Shown here: positions 29,680 to 37,037 of the stretch, piece after piece
Layout: each line of letters begins with the position of its first letter
Numbering within the stretch: the stretch's first letter is position 1
Source: Haloechinothrix aidingensis
GTDB taxonomy: Bacteria > Actinomycetota > Actinomycetes > Mycobacteriales > Pseudonocardiaceae
NCBI RefSeq assembly: GCF_013450155.1
Contig: NZ_JACCKD010000007.1
Span: 186,001 to 250,000 of the forward strand
Direction: 5' to 3'
Length of the DNA: 64,000 nt
The notes under the pieces: generated by a model
Databases searched by the model: none
What the model saw: the letters and a program-made list of their open reading frames with translations, nothing else
Told to the model about the DNA's origin: nothing
Position numbers and translations under genes: made by a program

Positions 29680-30252
29680 GTGTCCGTGTCCGATTCCAGT
29701 GCTGAGCGAACGGTCGAGCGCACGCTCGGCCATCTGCGCACCATCGATGCCCCCGAACCGCACGAGCAGGACGAGCCGCTCACCCTGGAGGACCTGTACC
29801 GGCGACACCGGATGCAGCTGATCAGGCTCGCCGTGCTGCTTGTGGACGACGCCGCCACCGCGGAGGACGTGGTGCAGGATTCCTTCGCGGGGCTGTACCG
29901 CAAGTGGGCTGAGCTGCGGGACTCCTCGGCCGCACTCGGTTACCTCCGCGCCGCCGTCGTCAACCGCGCCCGCAGCGTGCTGCGCCGCCGCAAGACCGCC
30001 CGCGACTACGTCCCGCCGCACGGGGTCAACGCACGGTCCGCGGAGAGCGTCGCCATGCTCAGCAGCGAGCACCAGGCGGTCGTGGACGCCCTGAGCACCC
30101 TGCCGCACCGGCAGCGGGAAGTGCTCGTGCTGCGCTACTACGGCGGGCTCAGCGAGGCGGAGATCTCGGACGCGACCGGGATCTCCAAAGGCACCGTCAA
30201 ATCCACGGCGAGCCGCGCGCTCGAGTCGCTGCACCGTGCCATGCAGCAGTAG
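29680..30252 (+). CDS. SigE-family ECF RNA polymerase sigma factor
   Basis: 190 aa ECF sigma factor. Region 2 spans about residues 30-95 (LYRRHRMQLIRLAVLLVDD, EDVVQDSFAGLYRKW) and region 4 about 125-185 (LPHRQREVLVLRYYGGLSEA, then ISKGTVKSTASRALESL helix-turn-helix). No zinc-binding anti-sigma gene is adjacent; the next gene encodes a 67-aa single-helix protein that might take that role. Start GTG 29680 is tentative because an N-terminal acidic extension precedes region 2. Confidence 0.9.
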   Translation: MSVSDSSAERTVERTLGHLRTIDAPEPHEQDEPLTLEDLYRRHRMQLIRLAVLLVDDAATAEDVVQDSFAGLYRKWAELRDSSAALGYLRAAVVNRARSVLRRRKTARDYVPPHGVNARSAESVAMLSSEHQAVVDALSTLPHRQREVLVLRYYGGLSEAEISDATGISKGTVKSTASRALESLHRAMQQ

Positions 30253-30269
30253 GCTCCGCTGCCAAGACC

Positions 30270-30473
30270 ATGCACGAACCACCTGTCCAGCACGAGCACG
30301 AGCTCGCCCGGGCACTGCAGGCGCACGCCGAGCGCGGCGTGGAGGCCGCCGCGACGGGATCCGGGGCGAGCGAGCGCCGCCCACGCGGAATCAGGGCGCG
30401 GCGCGTACTACTGCTGTCCTGCGCGCTCGGCCTCGTCACGGGGATCGGGCTCGGGGTGCTCACGCTGCTGTGA
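30270..30473 (+). CDS. Small single-pass membrane protein downstream of sigma factor
   Basis: 67 aa. A hydrophilic N-terminal part rich in His/Glu/Ala is followed by one C-terminal helix (LLLSCALGLVTGIGLGVLTL) preceded by arginines, so the N terminus should face the cytoplasm. The start lies 17 bases after the sigma gene stop and they are likely co-transcribed. It could be a truncated or minimal anti-sigma-like anchor; this is inference from position. Confidence 0.55.
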   Translation: MHEPPVQHEHELARALQAHAERGVEAAATGSGASERRPRGIRARRVLLLSCALGLVTGIGLGVLTLL

Positions 30474-30496
30474 GCGTCACGGCAGCACCGGCCGGG

Positions 30497-31924
30497 TCAC
30501 TGCTCGGCTGTGCTGCCCCCTGCGGCGTCGGGTTCGCCGTGCACGGCGAACATGGAGTTCGGGTTGAACAGGTTGTGCGGGTCGAGCGCCCCTTTGATCT
30601 GCCGGTGCACCCGCATGCCGACCGGGCCGATCTCGCGCTCCAGCCAGGCCTGCTTGATCTTGCCGATGCCGTGCTCACCGGTGACGGTGCCACCGAGGGA
30701 CAGGCCGACGGACAGGATGTCGTCGAACGCGCGGTGCGCCCGCGCGGTCTCGTCCTCCGACGAGGGGTCGTACACGATGGTCGGGTGCATGTTGCCGTCC
30801 CCTGCGTGCCCGACGACCGCGACGCGCAGGCCGACCTCCTCGCCGATGCGCGCGCAGCCGGTCATCAGCTCCGCGATCCTGGTGCGGGGCACGGCGACGT
30901 CATCGGTGAGCCAGGTGCCGTAGAGCTCCAGCGCGGTCAGCACCACCCTGCGCGCCTGCAGCAGCATGTTGCCCTCGGCGAGATCGTCGGTCGAGTAGGT
31001 CATGCCCGCGCCCGCGTCGCGGCACATCTGCTCGAGCGCGTCCATCTCGCGGCGCGCGACCTCACCGCCGGAGTCCGACTGGCACAGCAGCAGTGCCTGC
31101 GTGTCGTCCCCGGTGCCGAGATCGGTACGCAGGTAGTCCTCCGAGGCCCGGATCGAGCTGGCGTCCATGATCTCCATCAGCGAGGGCACGAGGCCCTCGC
31201 CGACGATCCTGGCCACCGCGTCACCCGCGGCGGCCGTGGTGGGGAACCCGGCGACGAGCGTGGCCGGCGCCTGCGGCAGCGGGCGCAGGCTCACCGTCGC
31301 CTGGGTGATCACGCCGAGCGTGCCCTCGCTGCCGATGAACAGCTTGGCCAGGTCGTACCCCGCGACGCCCTTGACCGTACGGCGGCCGGTCCGCAGCAGC
31401 GACCCGTCTGCGAGCACCACCTCGAGGCCGAGCACCGAGTCGGTGGTCACGCCGTACTTCACGCAGCACAGGCCGCCCGCGTTGGTGGCGAGGTTGCCGC
31501 CGATCGTGCACCAGTCGTAGCTGGAGGGGTCCGGGGGATAGAACAGGCCGTGTTTGCTGACCGCGTCCCGGAAGTCCAGGTTCACCACACCCGGCTGCAC
31601 CACAGCGAGGCGGTTCGCCGCGTCGATCTCCACGATCTCGTCGAGTTTCGTGGTCACCAGCACGACACAGCCGTCGATGGCGTTGGCGGCGCCGGTCAGG
31701 CCGCTACCGGCGCCACGCGGCACGATCGGTACCCCCGCATCCGCACACGCCCGCACGCACGCCTGGACTCCGTCGACGTCGCCGGGCATCACCACGGCCA
31801 GCGGTTTGCCGTAGGGCGCGATCGGCATCATGTCCCGCGAGTAGCTGCCCATGATGTCCTCGTCGGTGACCACGGCGTCGCCGCCGACCTCGGCGCGCAG
31901 GCGGTTCAACAGCTCGGAGCTCAT
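30497..31924 (-). CDS. FAD-linked oxidase (GlcD/D-lactate dehydrogenase-like)
   Basis: 475 aa. N-terminal FAD_binding_4 domain (about 40-180: PRGAGSGLTGAANA, CTIGGNLATNAGGLCCVKYG, KGVAGYDLAKLFIGSEGTLG) and a C-terminal FAD-oxidase domain with the metal/substrate motif GHAGDGNMHP and the end GEHGIGKIKQAWL. These enzymes oxidise D-2-hydroxy acids such as glycolate or D-lactate. No iron-sulfur partner (GlcF) is next to it, so it is the single-subunit type. It converges on the sigma factor operon. Confidence 0.92.
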   Translation of the reverse strand: MSSELLNRLRAEVGGDAVVTDEDIMGSYSRDMMPIAPYGKPLAVVMPGDVDGVQACVRACADAGVPIVPRGAGSGLTGAANAIDGCVVLVTTKLDEIVEIDAANRLAVVQPGVVNLDFRDAVSKHGLFYPPDPSSYDWCTIGGNLATNAGGLCCVKYGVTTDSVLGLEVVLADGSLLRTGRRTVKGVAGYDLAKLFIGSEGTLGVITQATVSLRPLPQAPATLVAGFPTTAAAGDAVARIVGEGLVPSLMEIMDASSIRASEDYLRTDLGTGDDTQALLLCQSDSGGEVARREMDALEQMCRDAGAGMTYSTDDLAEGNMLLQARRVVLTALELYGTWLTDDVAVPRTRIAELMTGCARIGEEVGLRVAVVGHAGDGNMHPTIVYDPSSEDETARAHRAFDDILSVGLSLGGTVTGEHGIGKIKQAWLEREIGPVGMRVHRQIKGALDPHNLFNPNSMFAVHGEPDAAGGSTAEQ

Positions 31925-32053
31925 GTCCCCACGGTAGTGCGAATCCCGGGTATCGGGCGATGGTCGGCACCGTCGCCGGTCGTGCCGGGCGGCGAACCGG
32001 CCCGGACGCCGTCCCGGGCGGACAGGGCTACGGGCCTACGGGCGTCCACCCGG

Positions 32054-32980
32054 TCACCGGTAGGCGTACCCGTGCCGTGAACGGGACGCCACGCGCCGCT
32101 CGATGAGCAGCGCGCCCGCGACCACGGCCACGCCGAGCGCGATCAGGCCGGTCGTGACGGCGATGTCGCAGCTCGGGGCGAGCAGGGTGCGTTGCTCGTC
32201 CTCCCAGGGCTGCCACGGCCACAGGGCGCGCAGCGCTCCGGCCATCAGCCCGGTCATCACCACCATCGTGAGGTGGTGATGGTGCACGAGCAGCCACTGC
32301 AGCAGCTTCACGAACAGGGCGAGGCCCGCGAAAGCGCCGAGCGCGAACGTGGCCAGGTAGCCGAGGTCGCGCTCGTTGACCGCATCCAAGGTGACCGTGT
32401 ACAGCCCGAACGTCAGCAGCAGGAACGAGCCGGACAGCCCGGGTAGCACCAGCGCGCAGATCGCGACACCGGCCGCGAGCAGCACGACCAGCGGGTGCGG
32501 CGTGACCTCGGTCGGCGGCAGCCCGGTCAGCACGAACGCGACGGCTGCCGCGGCAAGGGCGAGCACGTAGTGCGCAGGGCTCCACCGCTTGCCGGAAGCG
32601 CGGTACGGCACCCACAGCCCCGCGAGGACGAGCCCGAAGAACAGCGCGTGGGTGCGCTGCGGGTGGTCCTCCACGAGGGGGGCGACCAGTTTGGCGGCGA
32701 GCACGATCGTCACCACCATCCCGGCTACGGCCGCCAGCACCAGCGGCCAGTCCGCCTTGCGGAACTCGGCTCGCGCCTCCCCGAGCCCCCTGCCACGTGG
32801 CGGATCCGTCACGCCGCGCCTGAGCCCGCCGACGACGTGTCCCGCCGAGATGATCAACCGGTCGTAGATGCCGACGATCAGGGCCACGGTGCCGCCGCTG
32901 ATGCCGGGAATGACCTCGGCGGTGCCGATCAGCCCGCCACGGAACGCGTTGAACAGGTGAGTACCCGCTGACTTCGCCAC
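32054..32980 (-). CDS. DUF368 membrane protein (PopT-type undecaprenyl-phosphate translocase)
   Basis: 308 aa, about eight hydrophobic segments. DUF368 landmarks GTAEVIPGISGGTVALIVGI at the N terminus and ALVLPGLSGSFLLLTFGLY in the second half are the paired inverted-repeat motifs of the family. DUF368 proteins were recently shown to recycle undecaprenyl phosphate across the membrane for cell-wall synthesis. ATG 32980 gives MAKSAGTHLFNAFRGGL. A DedA protein, from the other family given this role, is encoded 3.3 kb away. Confidence 0.87.
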   Translation of the reverse strand: MAKSAGTHLFNAFRGGLIGTAEVIPGISGGTVALIVGIYDRLIISAGHVVGGLRRGVTDPPRGRGLGEARAEFRKADWPLVLAAVAGMVVTIVLAAKLVAPLVEDHPQRTHALFFGLVLAGLWVPYRASGKRWSPAHYVLALAAAAVAFVLTGLPPTEVTPHPLVVLLAAGVAICALVLPGLSGSFLLLTFGLYTVTLDAVNERDLGYLATFALGAFAGLALFVKLLQWLLVHHHHLTMVVMTGLMAGALRALWPWQPWEDEQRTLLAPSCDIAVTTGLIALGVAVVAGALLIERRVASRSRHGYAYR

Positions 32981-33009
32981 GCGCCCACCCTACGACCCCC
33001 CGATCCGGA

Positions 33010-33060
33010 CGCTGAATGACGCTTTCCGTCCACGAGACGGGCTGAAAGCGTCGTTCAGCG
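33010..33060. repeat. Long hairpin, 17-bp stem, in divergent intergenic DNA
   Basis: CGCTGAATGACGCTTTC (33010-33026) pairs with GAAAGCGTCGTTCAGCG (33044-33060), with one G-U wobble and a 17-base loop. It lies between the starts of the DUF368 and MarR genes, so it is not a terminator for either. Probably a dispersed palindromic repeat or a regulatory leader. Confidence 0.75.
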
Positions 33061-33120
33061 CACGGCACAGAGCGGCGTAGCCCACACACGATGGATTCGC
33101 GGCGGGGTGTGCCAATATAT

Positions 33121-33150
33121 TTGTATCGAGCAACTAGTTGGTGAGCACAA
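33121..33150. promoter_or_regulatory. MarR-type operator and promoter region
   Basis: A perfect 10-bp palindrome CAACTAGTTG (33131-33140) sits inside symmetric TTGT (33121) and ACAA (33147) ends. An AT-rich TATATT at about 33116-33121 could serve as the -10 element. It lies 28 bases before the marR start, in the position expected for autoregulation. Confidence 0.65.
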
Positions 33151-33177
33151 GAAGCGATCAAGGAGCCCGATCACCGC

Positions 33178-33711
33178 ATGCCGCCTTCAGCGCAGCACGC
33201 CGCCCCCGGCGACGTCGTCGACTCGGCCGACGCACTCGGCACCGAGCTCATCCGGTTCGTCCGGTTGCTCAACAAGGCAACCGCACGGCTGGCCAAGGCC
33301 CAGCCGCACGGCATCGAGCAGGGCACCTTCGCGATCCTCGGCAACCTGGTCCACGGCGGGCCCCTGCGCACCTCCGCCCTGGCGGAGCTGCTGCACACCG
33401 AGATCTCCACGGTCAGCAGGCAGACCAGCACGCTGGTGCATCACGGCCTGCTCGAACGCCAGGCCGACCCCGATGACGGCCGCGCCTGCCTGCTCGCGCC
33501 CACCGAGGAAGGGATGCGGGTGTACGAAGGTGCCCGAGCCGCCCGCAACAGGTGGCTCGCCGCGACCGTGCGCGACTGGGACCCGGAGGACGTCGAGCAC
33601 CTGATCACACTGCTCGGGCGGCTGAACTCCGACCTGCTCGACAACGACCTCGCCGCCGTGCCGCTGGTCGGGACCGATGAGCACCCGAGTGGCGGGAGCG
33701 ACGGCCAGTGA
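33178..33711 (+). CDS. MarR-family transcriptional regulator
   Basis: 177 aa winged-helix dimeric regulator. Helix-turn-helix and wing lie at about residues 60-110 (ALAELLHTEISTVSRQTSTL, VHHGLLERQADPDDGRACLL), with the wing Asp-Asp-x-Arg-Ala intact. ATG 33178 has AAGGAG upstream. Its stop overlaps the start of the MFS gene by 4 bases (GTGA), a standard repressor-efflux arrangement. It probably represses both genes through the palindrome upstream. Confidence 0.93.
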   Translation: MPPSAQHAAPGDVVDSADALGTELIRFVRLLNKATARLAKAQPHGIEQGTFAILGNLVHGGPLRTSALAELLHTEISTVSRQTSTLVHHGLLERQADPDDGRACLLAPTEEGMRVYEGARAARNRWLAATVRDWDPEDVEHLITLLGRLNSDLLDNDLAAVPLVGTDEHPSGGSDGQ

Positions 33712-35324
33712 CAACAACACCCCCTCGCACCCAGCCGGCCCCGCAGGACGAGTGGTACTCGCCGCTGACCCACAAGCAGATCCTGTCCATCCTGTCCGGA
33801 CTGCTGATGGGAATGTTCCTCGCGGCGCTGGACAACACCATCCTGTCCACCGCGATCCGCACCATCGCCGACGATCTCCAGGGCCTGAGCATGCAGGCGT
33901 GGGCGACGACCGCCTACCTGATCACGGCGACCATCGCCACGCCCATCTACGGCAAGCTCTCCGACATCTACGGGCGCAAACCGCTCTTCCTGACCGCGAT
34001 CACGGTCTTCCTGGTGGGGTCGCTGGCCTGCACGCTCGCCCAGTCGATGTACAGCCTTGCGGCGTTCCGCGCGTTGCAGGGGCTCGGCGGTGGCGGCCTG
34101 ATGTCGCTGGCGATCACGATCATCGGCGACATCGTCGCGCCCCGCAAGCGAGCCAAGTACCAGGGCTACATCGTGGCCATGTTCGCGCTGGCCAGCGTGC
34201 TCGGCCCGGTCATAGGCGGGCTGTTCGCCGGCATGGACACCTTCGCCGGCATCGCGGGCTGGCGCTGGGTCTTCGGCATCAACGTGCCCATCGGCATCGC
34301 GGCGCTGTTCGTCGTGTTCAAGGTGCTCAACGTGCCGCACGAGCGGCAGCGGCACCGCATCGACTGGCGCGGTGCGGTGTTCCTGGCCTGCAGCGTGTTC
34401 CCGCTGCTGCTCGTCGCCGAGCAGGGCCGCGAGTGGGGGTGGGGTTCGATCCCCGCGCTGGCCTGCTACGCGATGGTCGCCATCGGGATCACCCTGTTCC
34501 TCTGGGTGGAGCACCGGATGGGTGATGCCGCGCTGATCCCCATGCGGCTGTTCCGCAGCTCCACGTTCAGCGTGGCCATCGCGGCGAGCATCCTCATCGG
34601 TGTGGGCTTGTTCGGCTCGGTGACGCTGATCCCGCAGTACCTGCAGATCGTGCACGGGTACTCACCCACCCAGGCCGGCCTGCTCACCGTGCCGATGATG
34701 CTGGGGATCATGACCGGGACGACCATCACCGGCCGCGTGATCGCCGCGACGGGGCGCTACAAGATCCTGCCGGTGACCGGCACGGCCTGCATCGCGCTCG
34801 GGTCGTTGCTGTTCGCGCAGGTGTCCTGGGACAGCCCGCTGTGGCACCCGCTGACGGCGATGGCGGTGATAGGTTTCGGCCTCGGTGGATGCATGCAGAC
34901 GTTGGTCATCACCGCACAGAACGCCGGACCGCGCCGCGACATGGGCGTATCCACCGCATCGGCCACGTTCTTCCGCCAGATCGGCGGGACACTCGGCGTC
35001 GCCGTGTTCCTGTCCATCCTGTTCAGCACGCTGACCCACAACATCCACAACGCCGCCGCCCGCCTGGGCATGGGCCCCGGCGAACTCGCCAACGGCGATG
35101 TGGACATCATGCGGGACTCGTCCTTCCTCAAGGACCTGCCGGTCGAACAAGCCCAGCCATTCCTGATGGGCTTCTCCGAGTCGGTGAGCCTGGTGTTCTA
35201 CGTCGCCGCAGGTGTCGCCGTCACCGCGTTCGTACTGCTGCTGTTCATGCGGGAGCTCCCTCTCGCCGACTCCGGCAGCGGGAGTAGTGACGATCACCGG
35301 TCCGAGGCGCCCCACGAACGCTGA
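33708..35324 (+). CDS. MFS multidrug efflux transporter, DHA2 (EmrB/QacA) family
   Basis: 538 aa proton-driven drug exporter with about 14 membrane segments. Motif A between TM2 and TM3 reads YGKLSDIYGRKPLFL; the N-terminal LDNTILSTAIRTIADDL and motif C region ASVLGPVIGGLFAG mark the DHA2 group. GTG 33708 is translationally coupled to marR. A decayed partial copy of its 3' third lies 0.7 kb downstream (36014-36275). The antiport substrate is unknown. Confidence 0.93.
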   Translation: MTTTPPRTQPAPQDEWYSPLTHKQILSILSGLLMGMFLAALDNTILSTAIRTIADDLQGLSMQAWATTAYLITATIATPIYGKLSDIYGRKPLFLTAITVFLVGSLACTLAQSMYSLAAFRALQGLGGGGLMSLAITIIGDIVAPRKRAKYQGYIVAMFALASVLGPVIGGLFAGMDTFAGIAGWRWVFGINVPIGIAALFVVFKVLNVPHERQRHRIDWRGAVFLACSVFPLLLVAEQGREWGWGSIPALACYAMVAIGITLFLWVEHRMGDAALIPMRLFRSSTFSVAIAASILIGVGLFGSVTLIPQYLQIVHGYSPTQAGLLTVPMMLGIMTGTTITGRVIAATGRYKILPVTGTACIALGSLLFAQVSWDSPLWHPLTAMAVIGFGLGGCMQTLVITAQNAGPRRDMGVSTASATFFRQIGGTLGVAVFLSILFSTLTHNIHNAAARLGMGPGELANGDVDIMRDSSFLKDLPVEQAQPFLMGFSESVSLVFYVAAGVAVTAFVLLLFMRELPLADSGSGSSDDHRSEAPHER

Positions 35325-35332
35325 CCCGCGCA

Positions 35333-35860
35333 TCAATCGTGACGAGCACTATCCGGATCGCAGTAGGGCGACCGCCACAGCAGAGGTCGCTGCACGACGA
35401 GGCACGTGACGGTCAGCGCGACGCCGAGCAGGATCATCGCCCCGTACAGCACGGCGGCCGCGCCGGACTCGATCGCCGGGGACATACCGGCAAGCAGTCC
35501 GATCGCCACCGCCGCACTCAGCGAGGCGATCACGCACGCTCCGGTGCACACGTTACGCAGGGACCGAACGGAAGCCACATCAACACGGCCCGGCTGGACC
35601 CAGGTTCGCACCGCGAGCGCAACCCCACCGGCCACGAAGGCGCACATGAACGGAATGGATGCGGGATAGATCAGCCAGACCCGGAGGCGTTCGCCGTCGG
35701 CGACCACCACCTGTCGCGACACGATGGCCGCGACCAATCCGATCGGTGCGGGTACGACCACGCCGAGGCCGAGCCACGTGCACCTACGGGTGATCTTCTC
35801 GGTCGCCGGCTGGGGAGCCGGCACCCAGCACGATGCGTTTCCCGCACGAGCCGCCGTCAT
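35333..35860 (-). CDS. Hypothetical four-helix membrane protein
   Basis: 175 aa. About four hydrophobic segments (around 31-50, 66-87, 103-125, 134-155) with short loops, no signal peptide and no recognised family. ATG 35860 lacks a good ribosome binding site. It lies between the intact MFS gene (9-base convergent gap) and the decayed MFS copy, so it may have been caught in the duplication event or inserted into it. Confidence 0.55.
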   Translation of the reverse strand: MTAARAGNASCWVPAPQPATEKITRRCTWLGLGVVVPAPIGLVAAIVSRQVVVADGERLRVWLIYPASIPFMCAFVAGGVALAVRTWVQPGRVDVASVRSLRNVCTGACVIASLSAAVAIGLLAGMSPAIESGAAAVLYGAMILLGVALTVTCLVVQRPLLWRSPYCDPDSARHD

Positions 35861-36013
35861 CGAGGGTCCCGCTGCGACTCGCCGTCACCGGACGCTACGG
35901 ATCCCCATCTGCGACTCATCGCGCGCAGCCTAGCAACCAACGTGGGTAGCGACCGGAGTTCTCGTGAATTCGTGTTACCGCCCGAGCTCCCCGGCGTGAT
36001 TCACCGCGCGGCC

Positions 36014-36275
36014 CCGCACTCGCGTTGCCGCTCGCGCGAGTGTCCTTGGGCGGCCCGCCGTGGTACCCGCTGACGGCGATGACGGTGATAAGTTCCGGCG
36101 ACGGGGGTGCATACAAGCCTTGATCAGCACGGCACAGAACGCGGGTGCGCGCCGCGACACAGGCGTGTCCACCGCATCGGTCCCGGCCGACTCGCCAACT
36201 GCGAAGCAGACGCCATGCGTAAGGTCCCTGCTCGCCGACTCCGGCAGCGAGCGAGTGCCGCGCGAATCCAGTTAG
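36014..36275 (+). pseudogene. Decayed partial duplicate of the MFS efflux gene
   Basis: Bases 36014-36190 match about 34800-34975 of the MFS gene, with shared runs such as ACCCGCTGACGGCGATG and CGGCACAGAACGC. Later pieces match the GCGAACTCGCCAAC stretch and the final GCCGACTCCGGCAGC of the MFS gene, with the DNA between them deleted. The translation retains ISTAQNAGARRDTGVSTAS, parallel to VITAQNAGPRRDMGVSTAS in the intact protein. No start, no membrane segments. A clear remnant, not a gene. Confidence 0.85.
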
Positions 36276-36285
36276 GCTCTTGATA

Positions 36286-36975
36286 GTGGTCACCGAATAT
36301 GCCGGCGCAGCTGACGTCGGTCTCGATCTGCTCACCGGCGCGGGCCCGGTGATGCTCTGGCTGGTCGTGCTGAGCTTCATCTTCGCCCAGTGCGGTCTGA
36401 TCATCGGACTGGTACTGCCCGGTGGAACCCTGCTCTTCCCTGTCGGGATCATGCTCGCCCAGCAGGGCGCCGACCTGCAGGTATGGCTGATGGCGGTCGC
36501 GGCCACCATCGCCGCCATCGCGGGCAACCTCACCGGTTACGTGATCGGCCACAAGGCGGGGACCGTCGTGGCTGCCAGGAAGGGCGGGACGCTGCTGAGC
36601 AGGGAGAAGGTGGACCGTGCACGGACGTTCCTGAACAGGCACGGGGTCCTCGCGGTCGTCGCGGCCCGGTGGATCCCGTGGGCAGGCACGCTCACGCCGC
36701 TCATCGCGGGCGCGGCAGGGATGGATCGCAGGCGATACGCGTGGGGCAGCACGCTCGGCGCGATCCTGTGGGTGCCGGTGGTGCTGTTCGCGGGTTTCTA
36801 CGCGGCGGGGCTGCTCACCCTGGTTCCCCAGTGGCTGGAAACAACGGTCGTGTGGGTCCTGATCGGGCTGGTCGTCGCGAGCACCGTCTACGGCGTCTGG
36901 CGCTACGTCGGCGAGATACGCAAACCGATCGACCCCACGCCCGGTCCCGAGCAGGTAAGCCAGCAGCATTCTTGA
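36286..36975 (+). CDS. DedA-family membrane protein
   Basis: 229 aa, SNARE-associated/VTT domain membrane protein. Core motifs are GLVLPGGTLLFPVG, GNLTGYVIGHKAG, FLNRHGVLAVVAARWIPWAG (the conserved Arg in RWIPW) and AGAAGMDRRRYAWGSTLGAI. Some DedA members recycle undecaprenyl phosphate or lipids. Start is GTG 36286; TTG 36280 is an alternative. In Mycobacterium dedA lies next to fba; here the two are 9 kb apart, which suggests insertion of the intervening genes. Confidence 0.9.
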   Translation: MVTEYAGAADVGLDLLTGAGPVMLWLVVLSFIFAQCGLIIGLVLPGGTLLFPVGIMLAQQGADLQVWLMAVAATIAAIAGNLTGYVIGHKAGTVVAARKGGTLLSREKVDRARTFLNRHGVLAVVAARWIPWAGTLTPLIAGAAGMDRRRYAWGSTLGAILWVPVVLFAGFYAAGLLTLVPQWLETTVVWVLIGLVVASTVYGVWRYVGEIRKPIDPTPGPEQVSQQHS

Positions 36976-37037
36976 CGGATTGTCAGTAGGGCCACATACC
37001 CTGGTTTCACCCTGCCGCCGAGCCCTCGAGGTGAGCC

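Noticed and set aside
30236-32080. 614-codon plus-strand frame
   Set aside because: Antisense to the GlcD-like oxidase; composition is typical of a GC-rich shadow frame.
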